From Lytechinus pictus (lineage: Eukaryota > Echinodermata > Echinoidea > Temnopleuroida > Toxopneustidae): a DNA stretch of 64,000 bases. The notes under the pieces are model-generated. The model was given only the letters and a program-made list of their open reading frames with translations, had not been told where the DNA came from and ran no database searches. The translations under genes were made by a program, and so were the position numbers. This document shows positions 11,949 through 25,287 of this stretch, piece by piece. Positions within the stretch are counted from its first letter, which is position 1; every line of letters starts with the position of its first letter. The DNA lies in assembly GCF_037042905.1 (NCBI RefSeq), contig NC_087245.1, positions 25,916,501 through 25,980,500 on the forward strand, written 5' to 3'.

Positions 11949-14117
11949 CATTCGTTGGTACTATGTAATATTTTGTGTAAGCAAGAGGAGGGAAAAAAAT
12001 CATTAACATTAAAAAAGGGAGCAGACATAGCATTGGCGATGGATATGCAAGCATAATATTTTATTCATTTCACTTCAAGATAATTCATTGATCCATTAAT
12101 CATAAAGTGTCATCTTGATCATTAATTTTAATCGAATTAGCTCTCTGGGTATAATTGCGTTATCAAATCGTGATGTCAGAACCGATGATTCATTTTATCG
12201 AGCTTTACTAATTCAAGTCCTTAGGAAATCTACCGTAGTGGTTGACGGTTAAGCTATTAGATACAGCAAGGCTTAAAATAATAAAACATTCATGTTTATG
12301 TCTGTCATTCATAACAAGAATATGAGGTACATTCTAATATCATAAATGTTCGGGTTTTCTTAAAGTATGTCAAACATCATGTCAACATGAATAAGGAAAG
12401 AAAATCACTACAACCTCGAAGACAATCATATTAAAAATTACAAATTGGCAGAAAGTTTCCAGCGTGTCGTTAAATGGTGAACATGATAAACGGTGATTTT
12501 TGCAAACTTGTATGTCATGAAATTACTAATGTTTAATTCACATTTCACAAAAATGTTTTAGATTTAGAAAGTAAAACATGCTTTGACTCCTAGTGGAATC
12601 ATTACAGTGTGATTAATATATATTAAATCTGAAATAATCTTTGTACTTTGACGTCATAATATGTAGGGGTAAGTGTGGTAATGCCGGAAACCATGCGACT
12701 TTTACCGATGAACACTGCCGATGAATACACACTAAAACAAATTTAAGTTCAAGTTACCCCGACCAATACAAAGATTGTGTTACGCTGTAACTAGGGACGT
12801 GGTTTTATTAATTCAAACTCTATAGCTCAAAGGCTGTAAATAAAACAAAATTACGACGTCGTTCCTGATTACCCACATTCATTTTCAATCCAGATCGATT
12901 TTCATTCGGCCTGTTTTGCCCGTCTTTTCACTATAAATTACTCAATTTATGTGGGCTTGCATTTAAAACATAGTTACAGATGGATCTGTATAATGTTCAA
13001 CAGTGTTCTTTTATTCCACATTCAAATCAATGGAAATGCTATATTATGCATTCTTTTTTTTAAATGTTCATTTCGATTGCACAATGTTTCAAAATTATGC
13101 CTCAGGGTATTTTGATAGGAGAGGGGCAACAACAATGATGACGTCACTATTCTAGATTAAATTACAGAGGCATCAAATATATATTCCTACTTGCTCCTCC
13201 TCTTCTCCTTATAGAATTATCATCTATTACCTTTTTTCATTAGAAAATCATCACTCCTCCCCATGCAGCGCTGCCCTCCTGTTAAAATACAAAACTTTGG
13301 ACTCTACTTCATTTTGTAATTGATAGAGACAAGTCGTTTGCTTCATCTGGAACAACCATATGCTATAAATACGGTCAATTTCATCAACTTGCATATCGTT
13401 AATAACTTGTTTCCATTTTCAGTACATTGAACATAATGGCTGTTAAAATAGCGCCATCTACCATTTATAATATCCTGATCATGTGTGCACTGGACTTGGA
13501 ACACTGCCTGGTAATTTATATCTATTTTATTTCATGTATGCTGACCAAGATGGCATCTGAAAACGCTATATAAATATGAACTGATATTATTTTCATTATC
13601 TATATAATTTCGAGAAGCACAAAAATTGAGAAAAAAAAACAAAATATTTTAGATGAGTGTTTTAGTGCCACAATCTGATATTGTTAGAAAAATAAGTTTG
13701 AAAGTTTCTAATGATGATATATTTTTAAGTTCAATGGTAAATTATTCCGAAGGTGTTGTGGCAGATACAGTTCAGCATTTGCTGATACACGAGTGGTAAA
13801 TGAATAAATAGAAACTCTTGATATAACATCTTTAGAAGAACTCGCACTACTTTGAAGGAAGATGAATTTGATATTTTGTGTGAACAGTACACCGTCTTTT
13901 TCATTCTTGTTTTATGTGATACTCGCATCGTTTTTTTTTTTATAAAGCACTTTAAAGGCAATGCGACCATTCTGCCACACGTTGCCCTATGACGGCCCTT
14001 AAGAAATACAAAGTTTAGAAATACTGCAACAGTATTATAACATCTATAATTTACTTCATGTCAATGAAATTCAATTCAAACTATAGACCTAACACGATCT
14101 GATAAGTATCTATAAAA
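11949..14117. other. No gene seen
   Basis: AT-rich intron sequence. I see no splice-bounded coding segment, and no repeat that I can delimit apart from short A and T runs. Confidence 0.5.
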
Positions 14118-15546
14118 ATGGCTGCCGCAGGCTAAGAATCCACAAGTCATCTATTACTTACTAAAGTGGCTATTATTTGGTTTCTATTCAATGGTGTTAA
14201 GGGTAAAGTAGTACGAGTTACAAGGACAGCCAGTGGTCTGGTATGTCCAAAAATCCAAGATGGCTTCCAAAAATAGATTTTATAATGGTTATTGATACTT
14301 AAAGCACACACAGCTCATTTCATATTGACCTTGAAGATGTAATATTGATGTCTAAATCACTGATTCCAAGGATCAAATAATATATTAGGACAAGTTACAA
14401 GGGCAGTCAGTGATCTGGTATGTCCGAAAAATCTAATGTGGCTTTCAAAAATTGATTCTATAATGGATGCTGATACTTAAAAGTGGACATAGCCCATTTT
14501 ATATCCGCCTGAGAGATATGATTTTGGTGTCTTAAATATGGTTTCAAGGGTCAAATAATACATTCGGACAAGTTACAAGGACAGACATTGGTCTAATATG
14601 TCAAAAAATCCAAGTTGGCTTCCAAAAATGGAGTACAAAAATGTCTGATGTTACTTACAAATGGACATAGATTGTTCAATATCTGGGGAATATGATTTTG
14701 GTGTCTAAATCATGGTTTAAAGGGTCAAGTAATGCATTATGACAAGTTACAAGGACAGTCAGTGATCTGGTATGCTAAAGAATCCAAGATGCCTTCCAAA
14801 AATGGGGTCTAAATTGAATGTTGTTGCTTAAAATTAGACATAGTTCACTAAAAATACGACTTGGGGATTTTGAATGTTGTTGCTTAAAATTGGACATAGT
14901 TCACTAAAAATACACCTTGGGGATACGATTTTGGTGTCTACACTAAGGTTTAATGGGTCAAGTAATGCATTGGGTCAAGTTGAAAGGACAGTCAGGTGTC
15001 TAGTATGTATAAAAATCCAAGATAACTTAAAAAAGAATGAGGTCTTCAGTAACTGTTGTTACTTAAAAGTGGAAAAAAAAACCTAAAATACACCTGGGGG
15101 ATATTATTTTGGTGTCTACACTAGGATTTCAAGGATCAATTAATACTTTGAGACTGGTTACAGTGATGTGCAGTTGTCCATTTTGCCTGAAAATCCAAGA
15201 TCGCTTCCAAAAATGGGTTCTAAAATTACCACTGTTACTTAAAAAGAGGACATATAGTTCATACACTATCCACTTGTGAGAAATAATTTTGGTGCCTACA
15301 GTTAATTGCATGGGGATAAGTTATCATATGTTTCATGAGTTGCTAACAGCATCCATTTTGATGCAATCTTAGAATTGCATCAAAATTTTAGAAGCCACCT
15401 TTGACATTTGGACACACCATACCACTGACTGTCCTGGTAACTTGTCCCAATTTACTATTTCACCCTCAAAACCATTAAATGGTAACCAAATTAAAGTAAA
15501 CTAAGTAAGTAATAAATTGTGGATTTTTAGCCTACGGCGGCCATTT
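14118..15546. mobile_element. 1.43 kb fold-back element with internal tandem array
   Basis: The left terminus begins ATGGCTGCCGCAGGCTAAG. The right terminus is its inverted complement, ending TTTTTAGCCTACGGCGGCC. The arms, about 160 bp, extend to about 14275 and from about 15388. The interior is a tandem array whose units start with a GACAAGTTACAAGGACAG-like phrase near 14211, 14388, 14567, 14739, 14970 and 15151, so the period is about 172-181 bp apart from one 231 bp unit. That long unit carries a local 50-60 bp duplication at about 14817-14930. The right arm holds a unit in reverse orientation. This structure resembles fold-back transposons such as the TU elements described from sea urchin. 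No transposase ORF is visible. Confidence 0.75.
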
Positions 15547-17414
15547 TAGGCGCCATCCTGGATTTTACAGGTACCCTGGAGTGCTCATATTCACTCTAAC
15601 CTGTATCAACAAATTATTTTACCTCCTGGACCATGGAATATGCACCGAAATAGGATTTAGTGTGGATAATGAATGAGTTATAACAACAAATCAGTGATAT
15701 GGCGGCCATCTTATACGCCATCTTGAAAATAACAACTTTCCCAGATGGGGATTTTGATAGATTTTTAGTATGTTACTGCTGAGGTCTAATAGTACCAGGA
15801 ACATTTGAAAAACCTTTTGCTGCAATTTGTTTGGGGTCAAACCATAATACATTGACCTGTCTATTCCTTGAAGCAGATGTTTTGTAAGATGGAGGTGTGT
15901 ATATTTGTATAACCTCTGCGGAAATTAGCAAAACATTGTTCAACCCTATGTCATGTATGTCATCAGATATAACCCAATGTACAATAAAGGGAGTTTTCAT
16001 CGCACATTAAAAACGTATTTTATGTCCCTATAAAATTTTGAAATTTGTTCTTATAATGCGATAGATGTCAATAGACTAATAGCATTTAATATAGGCAATT
16101 TGAACAATACAATGGGAATATATATGAATATATATGATGTATATGAATACCATGAAATATAAAAAATATATGTATAATATTATAAATATATATGTAAAAC
16201 TATTATGTAAATATATATCTCATCAATCACCCAGTTTCGTTTCTTTTTCAATGTTAGGCCTACACAGTATTGTTCGAATAATTGCATCTTTATAATTTCG
16301 TTTTTGTATCAGTATGTGTCTTATAATTTTTATGTACGAATGTGACCTTTGTTGGCGGATTCTTGTGAGTCGATATCATCTATATAAAAAATGGATAGAG
16401 CTCGTAGCGTTGTATGCTGCTGCATACACGACTGACGACCATGCAGCTACAATGAAGCTACAGGGAAAGTACTCCATGACATAATTAACAGTATATGGGG
16501 GCCATACTAACAGTAAGAAACAACACGCACACGCAAGAGAAAAAAGTGTGGAACCTGTGCGCGCTTGAAATTTTGGAATATTTTTAAGTGTTTCCGGTAG
16601 CCTAAAAAAGCGCGTTGTTGCTTTATCCCGTTTATTTCTCGATGATCAATATCCACTTCTCATGCTTGTGGATAGATTGAGGTCAGGTTCATGGGTAATT
16701 GGTAAAAGTCTCTTAGTAAACAGGTATTTGATTGATCAGCTATATTGGAAAGGATAATACGAACAGTTTTGATGTGACTTTAGAAAAAAGGAACATTGTG
16801 GGGAAAAGAATCAAAGCTTATATTGTGTGATCCCCCACCTGCGCGTTGTATAATTCTTTCATAAGAGATGGCCAAACACAACTAACACTCTATGCAATAA
16901 TGATGTATTTGCAATTTTACGGAGACACGAGAAAAATTATGATGACACGTATAGTGGAAGAGGAGTAGAATATATAGACGGTGGGTGTCAAGCAGCAGGC
17001 TTATCTTTTCAAAATCCTCTTCATCTTATGATATGTTGGTCATGTTTGAACATCTGTAAGGATAAAATTCAACATCGTGAATGGAGCTTACACAGTACAT
17101 GCTTAGATTCTTTTCAAGCAATTTGTTTTTAACTCAGATTGACACTTTTCCGTGTATTTTTTTTTCAATATGACAGATCAATAATGTCAGCATGAATTCG
17201 TGCAATTTATGAAAAAAATATGCTTTCCATGAGGTACTCTCTAATTTACAAATAATGGGAAGTATTGGCTTACCGTGATTCTTTTTTCAAGATCACTTTT
17301 AAGATGAGGGGAATTTTTCATGGCCTGCAATTGTTTGATCCAGTAATCTCTTCTTGAGAGTGATCTGGGAGCTGTGTTTTACAAAGTTTTAGTCTGATTT
17401 AAAAAAGGGGGAAT
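15547..17414. other. No gene seen; possible outer flank of the fold-back element
   Basis: The first 450 bases (ATGGCGGCCATCTTATACGCCATCTTG near 15697, abbreviated here as GGCGGCCATCTTATACGCC) have the same flavour as the fold-back termini and may belong to a larger element. An AT-rich block with repeated ATATATGA motifs lies at 16115-16225. No exon is recognised. Confidence 0.45.
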
Positions 17415-17850
17415 TTAAAGGTGTACTCGCGATAAATAAAAAATAAGGCAAACAAAACAATGAAAATAAGATCAAAATTTGACAAGGAATAACATTGTTA
17501 TGATATATTAAAGACTTATTTTATAACTACAATTTCATTTTATAATGAGGGAGACATATCATACATACATCAATGAAATTATGAATGATTACGATTTCTT
17601 GTAATAACATAAGAAAAAGGAAAGTGGGGGAAATGACATTATCAGCCCACCTGAATATCCACAACGACTTGCATATAACTGTTTTCACAAAATATCCGAA
17701 CATGGCGATATGATATGATTACCATATTTATCAGAATAGAAAACTTCACAATATGATAATATTAAATTATCTCATTTATACCTTAATCATGTCGATATAC
17801 ATTAAAAAAAATCAATTTAGTTTTGCACTATAATCACGGGGAATCTGATT
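17415..17850 (+). mobile_element. TTAA-type inverted-repeat element, left end and core
   Basis: TTAA at 17415-17418 is followed by AGGTGTACTCGCG. The core at about 17600-17662 (AACATAAGAAAAAGGAAAGT then GACATTATCAGCCCACC) matches, in inverted orientation, positions 20-75 of this window. The right terminus cannot be found with confidence, so the right edge is approximate. Confidence 0.45.
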
Positions 17851-18787
17851 CTGCAGGATTTGCTTTTTAGTGGACCCCCCCCCCCCCCCCATTTACACCC
17901 ACATGCTATACTGTGTACCAGTTTATAAATATAATATCTTATTTTTCATATCTTAATGGTTTATATTTGGATGTTTTTTATTTGTTGATATGGAAATTGA
18001 ATAAAAGTCTGATGCTCGAATCACGAAAGTCCACTCCCCCATTTGATTTTTTTCAAATATGTTAGTGATTGTTTTACTTAATATTGTAACTTAATTTTCT
18101 TGAGTAAAATGGATGCAAAGAAAATAAGTAAATTTTACTTAAAACTGCCAAACTCATAAATACTTGAAAAAATTAAGGCAATTTTTGGCCACAATTTTAT
18201 TGAGTAATTTCAACAATTTTTTTGTACAGTGTACGTAAACTATATTCTAATCCATCTAGCATCATATTACAAAAGCGTTGTAATTGTTAAATGCATTTTT
18301 ACCCATCAGAAATTAATATGGAAGTTTTCGGGCCACTGGGATTCGAATCTAACACCATCTCTCTATAATGATTTATATTTTAAATAGCCGTCTGAGCAAT
18401 TATTTCATATTTAGTAATTGGATAAAAGAAAGCGACTAACTGAGATCATATCCAAAAATTTCAACCCATTCCATATTTGAGAAGGTATTTTATATAAACA
18501 AGTCAAAAATACATGGATATTTTATTTTGATCTGGCACCAAATTTGATGGTAATTTCGGAAAATGTATCCAATAAAGCAAATTTTTTGTTTATATCCTTA
18601 CAACCGTTTTTTGACACATGCATTAGCATAATCTAGTAGTGAAATGGAATAATGATATTCACTTTAGGGGGATTTACCAAAACTAAAGGCTTTAATAACA
18701 TTCCCATTTGCATGGAAGATGGTCGCGTAACAAACAGCACAAATATACACAACCTCACATAACCACTAATGAACAGAAAAACACATT

Positions 18788-18866
<79 letters not shown>

Positions 18867-19589
18867 CAATTGTAAGAGAAATTACATTCATCCTCGTAGT
18901 TAATTTTTCTCTATGGAAGTCCATTGCATTATAAGAATATTCCAGAATGCCTCAATTAAGCTTTGTTTAATGAGGCTGAGTAATGATTTGTGTGTAATTA
19001 ACAATGATTCTTGGCAGACAATAGGGCCTGCCAGCGGCTGTGAAAAAGGACAATAAAATTAGCTTTGTTGTTTACATTGTTTCACTGAGTCATTCTAGAG
19101 TCTTCTAGAATTGGACTATTCAAGAAAGAAGGAGAATGTTCTTTTCAAAGACAATAATAGAAGTTTCCAGAGTAGTGGAAATTTATATATATAAGCTGGC
19201 AGTTTCTTCAATGATCATATCAAATCAGAACTCAGAGTTTCGTGCACACCATCAATGAACTGTTTGCAGTTATTTTGAGAAAGGAATTCTCAGTTTTCAT
19301 CAATACAAGATCATCAATCTGTTCTAAAGAAGATTTTTCAACCCATGGATTGCTGAAATCGACTGTTTATCATCATCATTTAGTGTATGATCTATTTCCT
19401 GTAAATAAAGAAAGGAACCAAAGAACTGATCTAACATGTTATTTGTTGCAGTATCGTATTAACATATATTCGTCATGGTTAGCTTTTCAAGCTGTTTTTT
19501 AGTAAAAAGAGGTAAAAGAAACCTATAGAGATAAACTAGTCAGATACGCCTTACCTATTCAACAATTAGATCAGCGTCAAGCCCTTTTG
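17851..19589. other. No gene seen; poly-C and long (TA)n
   Basis: A C-run lies at about 17874-17890 and a TA tract at about 18788-18864. The intervening sequence is AT-rich without recognisable exons. Confidence 0.5.
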
Positions 19590-19590
19590 G

Positions 19591-19729
19591 GGATGGGCAT
19601 TTCATGAAGAGTTCTGTCAGTGATTTCCACCGACTAATTTGCTCTCAGCCAATCAGATGCAAGTATTTTCAGTAGCTTATAACATCTGTCACTGAAAATC
19701 CCTCAGAAAACTCTTCCTGAAACGCTCCC
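19591..19729. mobile_element. Short MITE with imperfect TIRs
   Basis: The left end GGGATGGGCATTTCATGAAG and the right end, whose complement reads GGGAGCGTTTCAGGAAGAG, form imperfect terminal inverted repeats that continue into GTCAGTGATTT and TTTTCAGTGAC. Length is about 139 bp. Non-coding. Confidence 0.55.
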
Positions 19730-20553
19730 GTCTCATTACAAGTACAAGGTTGTTTACTGAGGATAGTCTCGTGAGATTCGTTTACTCAGAGGAAATTATA
19801 AATTGTATGAGTTTTCGATCTTAAATGGTTGCTTTCCAGACAGTTTAAGTTTCTGCGAATTCTAACAACCTGACATGAAATTTGAAATTGATACGCGGTT
19901 CTAATGTGAATATGGATACACTTAAAATTTCTAAAAAGCAAAGACACCTTACGGATGATTATCGTAGTGCAACCCTACTTCTGGAATTCAAGGAAGGGTG
20001 GCCGTTTTTTATAATAAGAAAATTGATATATAATTGTAATAGCGCTCACCGGATACAACAAGACATTCTGATGATTTATTTTACCAAAGTATATATGATT
20101 TTAATCGTTTCTTTATGAATAACAGCGTACTTTTGATATAGAATAGGTTGCAATCAGCACAGAAACGTTGCAATTCATCGTGTCTTTTTAAGAGACAATT
20201 ATTCGTCTCTTAATCATAACTTTCTAGTCATACCTTTCTAGTTCAATAGATTTTTCTGCTTATATACCTGTCTGTTTTATTTGTTGGTGTATACTTGACG
20301 TGTATATGAATAGTATCTCATTTAGGTGATTAGCCTTGATAGGCCATTGATCCTTGCTGCAATTGAGGATCCCATGTTCAATAATTGCTATTTTTTGTTG
20401 TATTATTATCTTTTGACGATGATTCTTTATAATGTTGTATTTAAATTACTGCCTTACTATTTCAATTAAATTAAATGCCGTATAGGGGCCAATCAATGAA
20501 AACTACAAACCTTTGTATCAGAATCGTATATGAGCTCAGTATGAAAAGAAGAA
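19730..20553. other. No gene seen
   Basis: AT-rich intron. A small perfect hairpin (TTAAGAGAC and GTCTCTTAA around an 8 nt loop) lies at about 20187-20212. Nothing else is recognised. Confidence 0.45.
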
Positions 20554-20700
20554 GACAATTCATATCTGACAAGTAATAACAATCATCGCTATGGTAATCG
20601 TAAAAGACGAAGTACCAAATGTCATTCATCTTTTCATAAGCTCTGTTATTGTTTAATGGTGATGTATGTGTACTCATGGAAATTTAAACTAAAAATTGTG
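20554..20700 (+). repeat. Dispersed repeat R1, copy 1
   Basis: About 147 bp from GACAATTCATATCTGACAAG to AACTAAAAATTGTG, nearly identical to 53128-53276 in the same orientation. Both copies follow a GAAGAA-type purine stretch. No coding potential is supported. The unit is probably the end of an unrecognised mobile element. Confidence 0.75.
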
Positions 20701-20907
20701 ATCTCGTGAGGTTTAACAGAGACCCAAATCTCTTAATTGCGTCGTTCTATACCTGACTTTCAATTAAGCAAGCTTCAATGTCCCCTAGAAAAATATATAC
20801 ACATATTTTGTTGAATACTTTCATAATTAAAATTTGGCAAAGATATGCCAAACTGACAGGGTTTTTATTTAATTGTGGAACGTCTTAAGCATTAATGCTA
20901 ACATGAT

Positions 20908-22285
20908 GTGCCCAATCAATTCATTTCATCAATAACGGATGGTATTGTTCCCTCCCAATGGAAAATTGCTAAAATTATACCATTGCACAAGAAAGGCGAT
21001 AAATGTGAACCGGATAATTACAGGCCCATATCATTATTGCCTTGTGTCTCGAAACTTTTAGAGAAGGTTGTTCAAAAACAATTACTCCGTTACTTGAATG
21101 ACAATGATTTACTAGTAAACGAACAATGGGGCTTCAGGTCGAAGCACTCCACAACTACTGCTCTAATCAAGGTGACTGATGAATGGCTTAAAGCGCTGGA
21201 TCAAGGTAAATATACTGGATGTGTCTTTGAAGATTTACATAAGGCATTTGATACTGTCGACCACCATGTCCTTATTAAAAAAACTCTCTCATATTGGCGT
21301 TCAAGGAACAACATTGAATGGTTCCAGGACTATCTCATAAATAGACGTATTGTAACTTCAATTGGGCAAATATTATCTGATGTAATAACCCTTGATTATG
21401 GAGTGCCTCAGGGGTCAATAATAGGCCCGCTGTTGTTCTTAATTTTTCATTAACGATTTCCATTGTTTGTTTTACAAAGTGTAAGTTGCATTTCTATGCC
21501 GATGATACGGTTCTGTATTATTCCCATAATGATGTTGATGAGATTCAATCTGTATTAAATGAAGAGTTAGGTAACCTCCAATCTTGGATGAATATAAATA
21601 GACTCATGATAAACTCCAGTAAAACAGTATGTATGTTAATTGGAACAAAGAGTATGCTTTCTAAACGTCATACTCTCAATATCAAGTTAAATTCAACTAG
21701 ACTAAATCAAGTGACAAGTCTCAAATATCTTGGATTAAATTTGGACCTGAACTTAAATGGAATATTTATATAGAGCAACTGAACAAAAAGATTGGGAAAT
21801 TATTGGCTTTCTAAGGAGACTTGATATATTTAATTAATGAGTCAAATCTAAAATTTATTTATTCTTCTGTGATTTAACCCCATTTCGATTTTGCGGAAAC
21901 TGTTTGGCAAAGTACCAATAAAAATTATCTTGACCAACTCCAGAAAGCTCCAGAATAGAGCGGAAAGAGGAAAGAATTATTCTTCGAGTCAACCCCTATG
22001 AACATAAATCAGTTCATCCCATTCACCATATGTTGAAGTGGGAAACTCTAAAGTCTCGTCGTAGGAGACACATGTACTCATTATTGTTTAAAACATTCCA
22101 TAAGTTAACACCCGATTATATGACTGACAAATTTGTTTTTAACGAAAAGCACTATGGACTAAGATAAAATTCATACCTACTGCTTCCCAAACCAAGAACA
22201 AATCAATGTAAACGTACATTCTTATATCGTGGATCTGTATCGTACAATGAACTACCACTCAAGCTACGCCAGCTGGACACACTTA
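20908..22285 (+). pseudogene. Non-LTR retrotransposon reverse transcriptase remnant
   Basis: The frame at 20908-21453 gives an RT domain of the LINE type: SQWKIAKIIPLHKKG, NYRPISLLPCVSKLLEK, the motif A region DLHKAFDTVDHH and the motif B region YGVPQGSIIGP. The catalytic FYADDT motif lies in another frame (21486-21773), so two frameshifts separate motifs B and C around 21450-21490. Further 3', the coding sequence decays but remains traceable to about NELPLKLRQLDTL near 22280. There it is cut by other repeat DNA starting AAAGGTATTGTTTAAC. The endonuclease and 5' part are absent, as in typical 5'-truncated copies. The motif set fits the Jockey/CR1/L2 superfamily, but clade assignment is not possible by eye. 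It is dead, and sits antisense in the GPCR intron. Confidence 0.85.
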
Positions 22286-22894
22286 AAGGTATTGTTTAAC
22301 TTTGTGAGCAGCCGATTTAAAAAATTCTCAAACCAAGATGAAACATGTGTACAAGTGCATGTATTAGAACTAATAAACCCTGAATACAAGCATTATTGAG
22401 AATGAAACGCTAAAACAACAAGGCAAACCCCGATTTTGTAAAAAGGCGTCTTATAGACGCCTAAATAGTTCACATAAGTGTAAGGGATGAAATTAAGATG
22501 GTGTTTTCGGTCACTTTATATTTCAATTTTTTAATCAATAAATAATTATTTTCGAACGCAATTTTTTCTGGGCTTCATTTTTGTAACATATCACAGACAC
22601 AGATGACAAGTGTGACCTTCTAGCTCAGATTTTTTTAAAGTCAAACCAATGTTAACCAATCACTTTAATATATTCAATAAACACATTCAGATTTTTTTTG
22701 ACTATTTTGATATTTGAAATCCGCAATCCATTATTCACTGCCATACGATAGTAATCGGTGTAATAAACAGACTAAATAGGGTGCTTAGGTAATCAATAGT
22801 TATAGAGGGTGGGTTAAAGGGGAGTGGGCATTTTCACAATGGGATATTTTTTAACCGTAATTTAGTTTTTGTCTTTGCATTTTTTTCCTTGTAA
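22286..22894. repeat. Unassigned repeat DNA interrupting the LINE
   Basis: Starts with AAAGGTATTGTTTAACTTTG directly where the RT homology stops. It includes a perfect short hairpin GGCGTC-TTATA-GACGCC at about 22446-22462. I cannot find the opposite terminus, so the type of element remains open. Confidence 0.4.
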
Positions 22895-23115
22895 TGTACT
22901 CGATTAAGTATTGTTTATTTACAATGTATATTATTTGTTTTTTTATATGTATTTACGTTGCAAAGGACCCCCATGGAAGAACCTCTGTATTATTTTAATA
23001 CCGCTGAAATGGGCAATCCTCCATATTTTATTTGACGATTTTTCTTTTTCTTATTTTAATTTGATCATGCATATATTTTGTTTTATATGGAAATAAATAC
23101 AAACAACAAACACAA
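22895..23115 (+). mobile_element. Probable LINE 3' end
   Basis: T-rich sequence containing GCAAAGGACCCCCATGGAAG, then TTTATATGGAAATAAATACAAACAACAAACAC. The poly-A-signal-like AAATAAA followed by an A-rich tail fits a non-LTR 3' end on the same strand as the RT remnant upstream. It may be the displaced 3' end of that copy. Confidence 0.4.
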
Positions 23116-23745
23116 ACAATCTCTCATTTCTTTCAAAGTTTCATTAAAAAGGTATCTTTTATTCAGGTTTTCAGAAATATCTCACCTGCAATCGCACACA
23201 CACACACCCTCACACACATCCACACACACTTCATTTTTATTTTTCTCCCTTTACTGATGATTTGTGACGTCGGGTTTTTTTTTCTTTCAAACCCAAGCAA
23301 TGTGATTGGTGTCCATGTAGCCCTTTCCCTTTTGGCTGCTATTACTCAAGCATTATTTTTTTGCCCATATAGTTTGCCATTGATTTTTTCATTACTTTAT
23401 CGAATGTTTACATATTGTATTTATGTCAAAATTTTGTTATTGCACCTCTGTTATGAAGGTCTCACATTGTAATGTATTTTATTGTCATATTACAATTAAG
23501 TTTATGTATTTAAAAATCATTTTGACTGTAATTAAATACAGAAACTCCTGCAAAGGAAAATACAACTGTTCTGGATAGTGGCGTACCTTGCGAATCTCGT
23601 TAGGAGGAGCAACTATTTTCTTACAACTAAAAACAAGAGGCCACTAGTCACTATCATTTATGGAACCAAACGTATTAAAAACAATGCCAACGAGCAAAAA
23701 AAGAGAGGAAACGCCCACCCACCCCCCCCCCCCCTCCGCGCTGTA
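23116..23745. other. No gene seen; CA and poly-C tracts
   Basis: A CA/CCTCACA tract lies at about 23196-23231 and a C-run at 23719-23734. No exon is recognised. Confidence 0.5.
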
Positions 23746-24484
23746 TATACGGTTCATTTCATTTTTCTTCATATTCTTTTCATGTTTCTTATTTGACATT
23801 TGTTTCACATATAAAATGAAGAAACAACAGTAAGTCATAATGTGAAACCACAGACAAATTAAAATTATGCAAGTAACATAGTTATACAGATGAAGTAAAA
23901 GCTAATATGTCAATTTTCTACACTTAATCATATTAATAGTTAACAAAATAACAGAATGAAATCATGATGTTACTATTATGTTAGATTATGTACCTTTTCT
24001 TATGCCAGTTTGCAATAATATTTATTGCAAACTGGCATAAGAAAAGGTAAATAATCTAACATATTATTCGACCTTCTAATTGGTTGAAAATGGAGTTGCG
24101 TTTGATTAAGTGTTTGATTGGAAATATTTCTGCAACTTATCCCATACGAATTCGGTTGAATCAAGGAGAATGTAGAAAATTGACAACCTAAATACACCAC
24201 TAATCACTGGTCTCACGAAGATTTTGGGTAAAGATATTTAGTGCACGAGAATGATCATTAAATCTTTATTACCTCTTAAGCGCTCTAACTATACTAACGT
24301 GCTTTTTTGTAGATCTCATCATAATTCTTTAGCTTAAACTTAGCTTTAACTTTATCTGTATAACTATGTTACTTGTCTAGTTTTCATTTGTCTGTAGTTT
24401 CACATTATGACTTATTGTTGTTTCTTTATTTTATATGTGAAACAAATGTCAAATAAGAAACGCGAAAAAGAATGAACCGTATGT
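23746..24484. mobile_element. 739 bp nested fold-back element
   Basis: The left arm (23746-23903, from TATACGGTTCATTTC to GTAAAAGCT) and the right arm (24342-24484, from AGCTTTAAC to GAATGAACCGTAT) are inverted complements, about 85-90% identical, with a small length difference near the left end. Inside the loop lies a second, tighter palindrome at 23978-24063. A third short inverted pair (TGTCAATTTTCTACA at about 23908 and its complement near 24170) also lies inside. No ORF encodes a transposase, so this is a non-autonomous fold-back or MITE. Confidence 0.75.
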
Positions 24485-25287
24485 AGTGTTTTTTTTTTCC
24501 TGTACACTGAAAAAGACGGTCCATAATTGTTGGAGTCTGTATCATTGGCCGAGATTCGCAGCCTGAATTGTTGGCATAGATTAAGGGTATGTTGTTATCG
24601 AGAGCATCAGTCTCTTAGCAACCGATGGAGACTGAATACTTCTGGACTCCCCGGTTTCAACGTGGAGGGGAAACTATCTAGGAGGCATGAGTTTACATGT
24701 GACTCCTGTCCTTGGTGAGTCAGTCAGTCACACCAACAAAATATGTACCACATATTCCACGGCGATTAACGATATTACGTTATTATGAATGGCATATACC
24801 GATAGGTTTGGATTCTGTTTCAGCAGGGAGTTTCACACCGCGACGCAGAACGAATGCATTCAAGAACACTGTAAATGTCTTGACAATGCGAGATAAATGA
24901 CAATGAACAGATGGGAGGTCTTTGTCGCAAATCAATGAACCGGAACAGCAGTTTCGTCTACAGTTTCGGACGAGCTGGGGAAAAATTGCAAATATGTCGT
25001 TTGTCCAGAGTCCCCCGGACGAAGCTGTTTTGATTCACCAATTTTCGACAAAAACTTCCTGCTTGCGAAAACTCCCTGTTCAATGTGACTGCGATGATCA
25101 GGTAGACATAATCTCTTCATCATCTTTACATACCTATTCATCTCTCCATTCATCTCATATCTCCTCATTTATATCTATTCATGTATTATTATTATTATTA
25201 TTATTCATGTCACAGTCAGACGAACGAAGAGACTCCAACAGAATCGATGGTATGTCATCCAAAATACTATAAAACGTTCGTTCGATC
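24485..25287. other. GC-richer unannotated segment with a diverged dispersed repeat
   Basis: Composition is visibly less AT-rich than the surroundings. About 24840-25090 resembles the complement of 31940-32160: shared phrases are GCAGTTTCGTC, CAAATATGT and GTTTGTC, and CACC followed by ATTTTCGACAAA. Frames are interrupted at matched places in both copies, so I do not call a gene. A short ATT microsatellite lies at 25182-25205. Confidence 0.45.
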
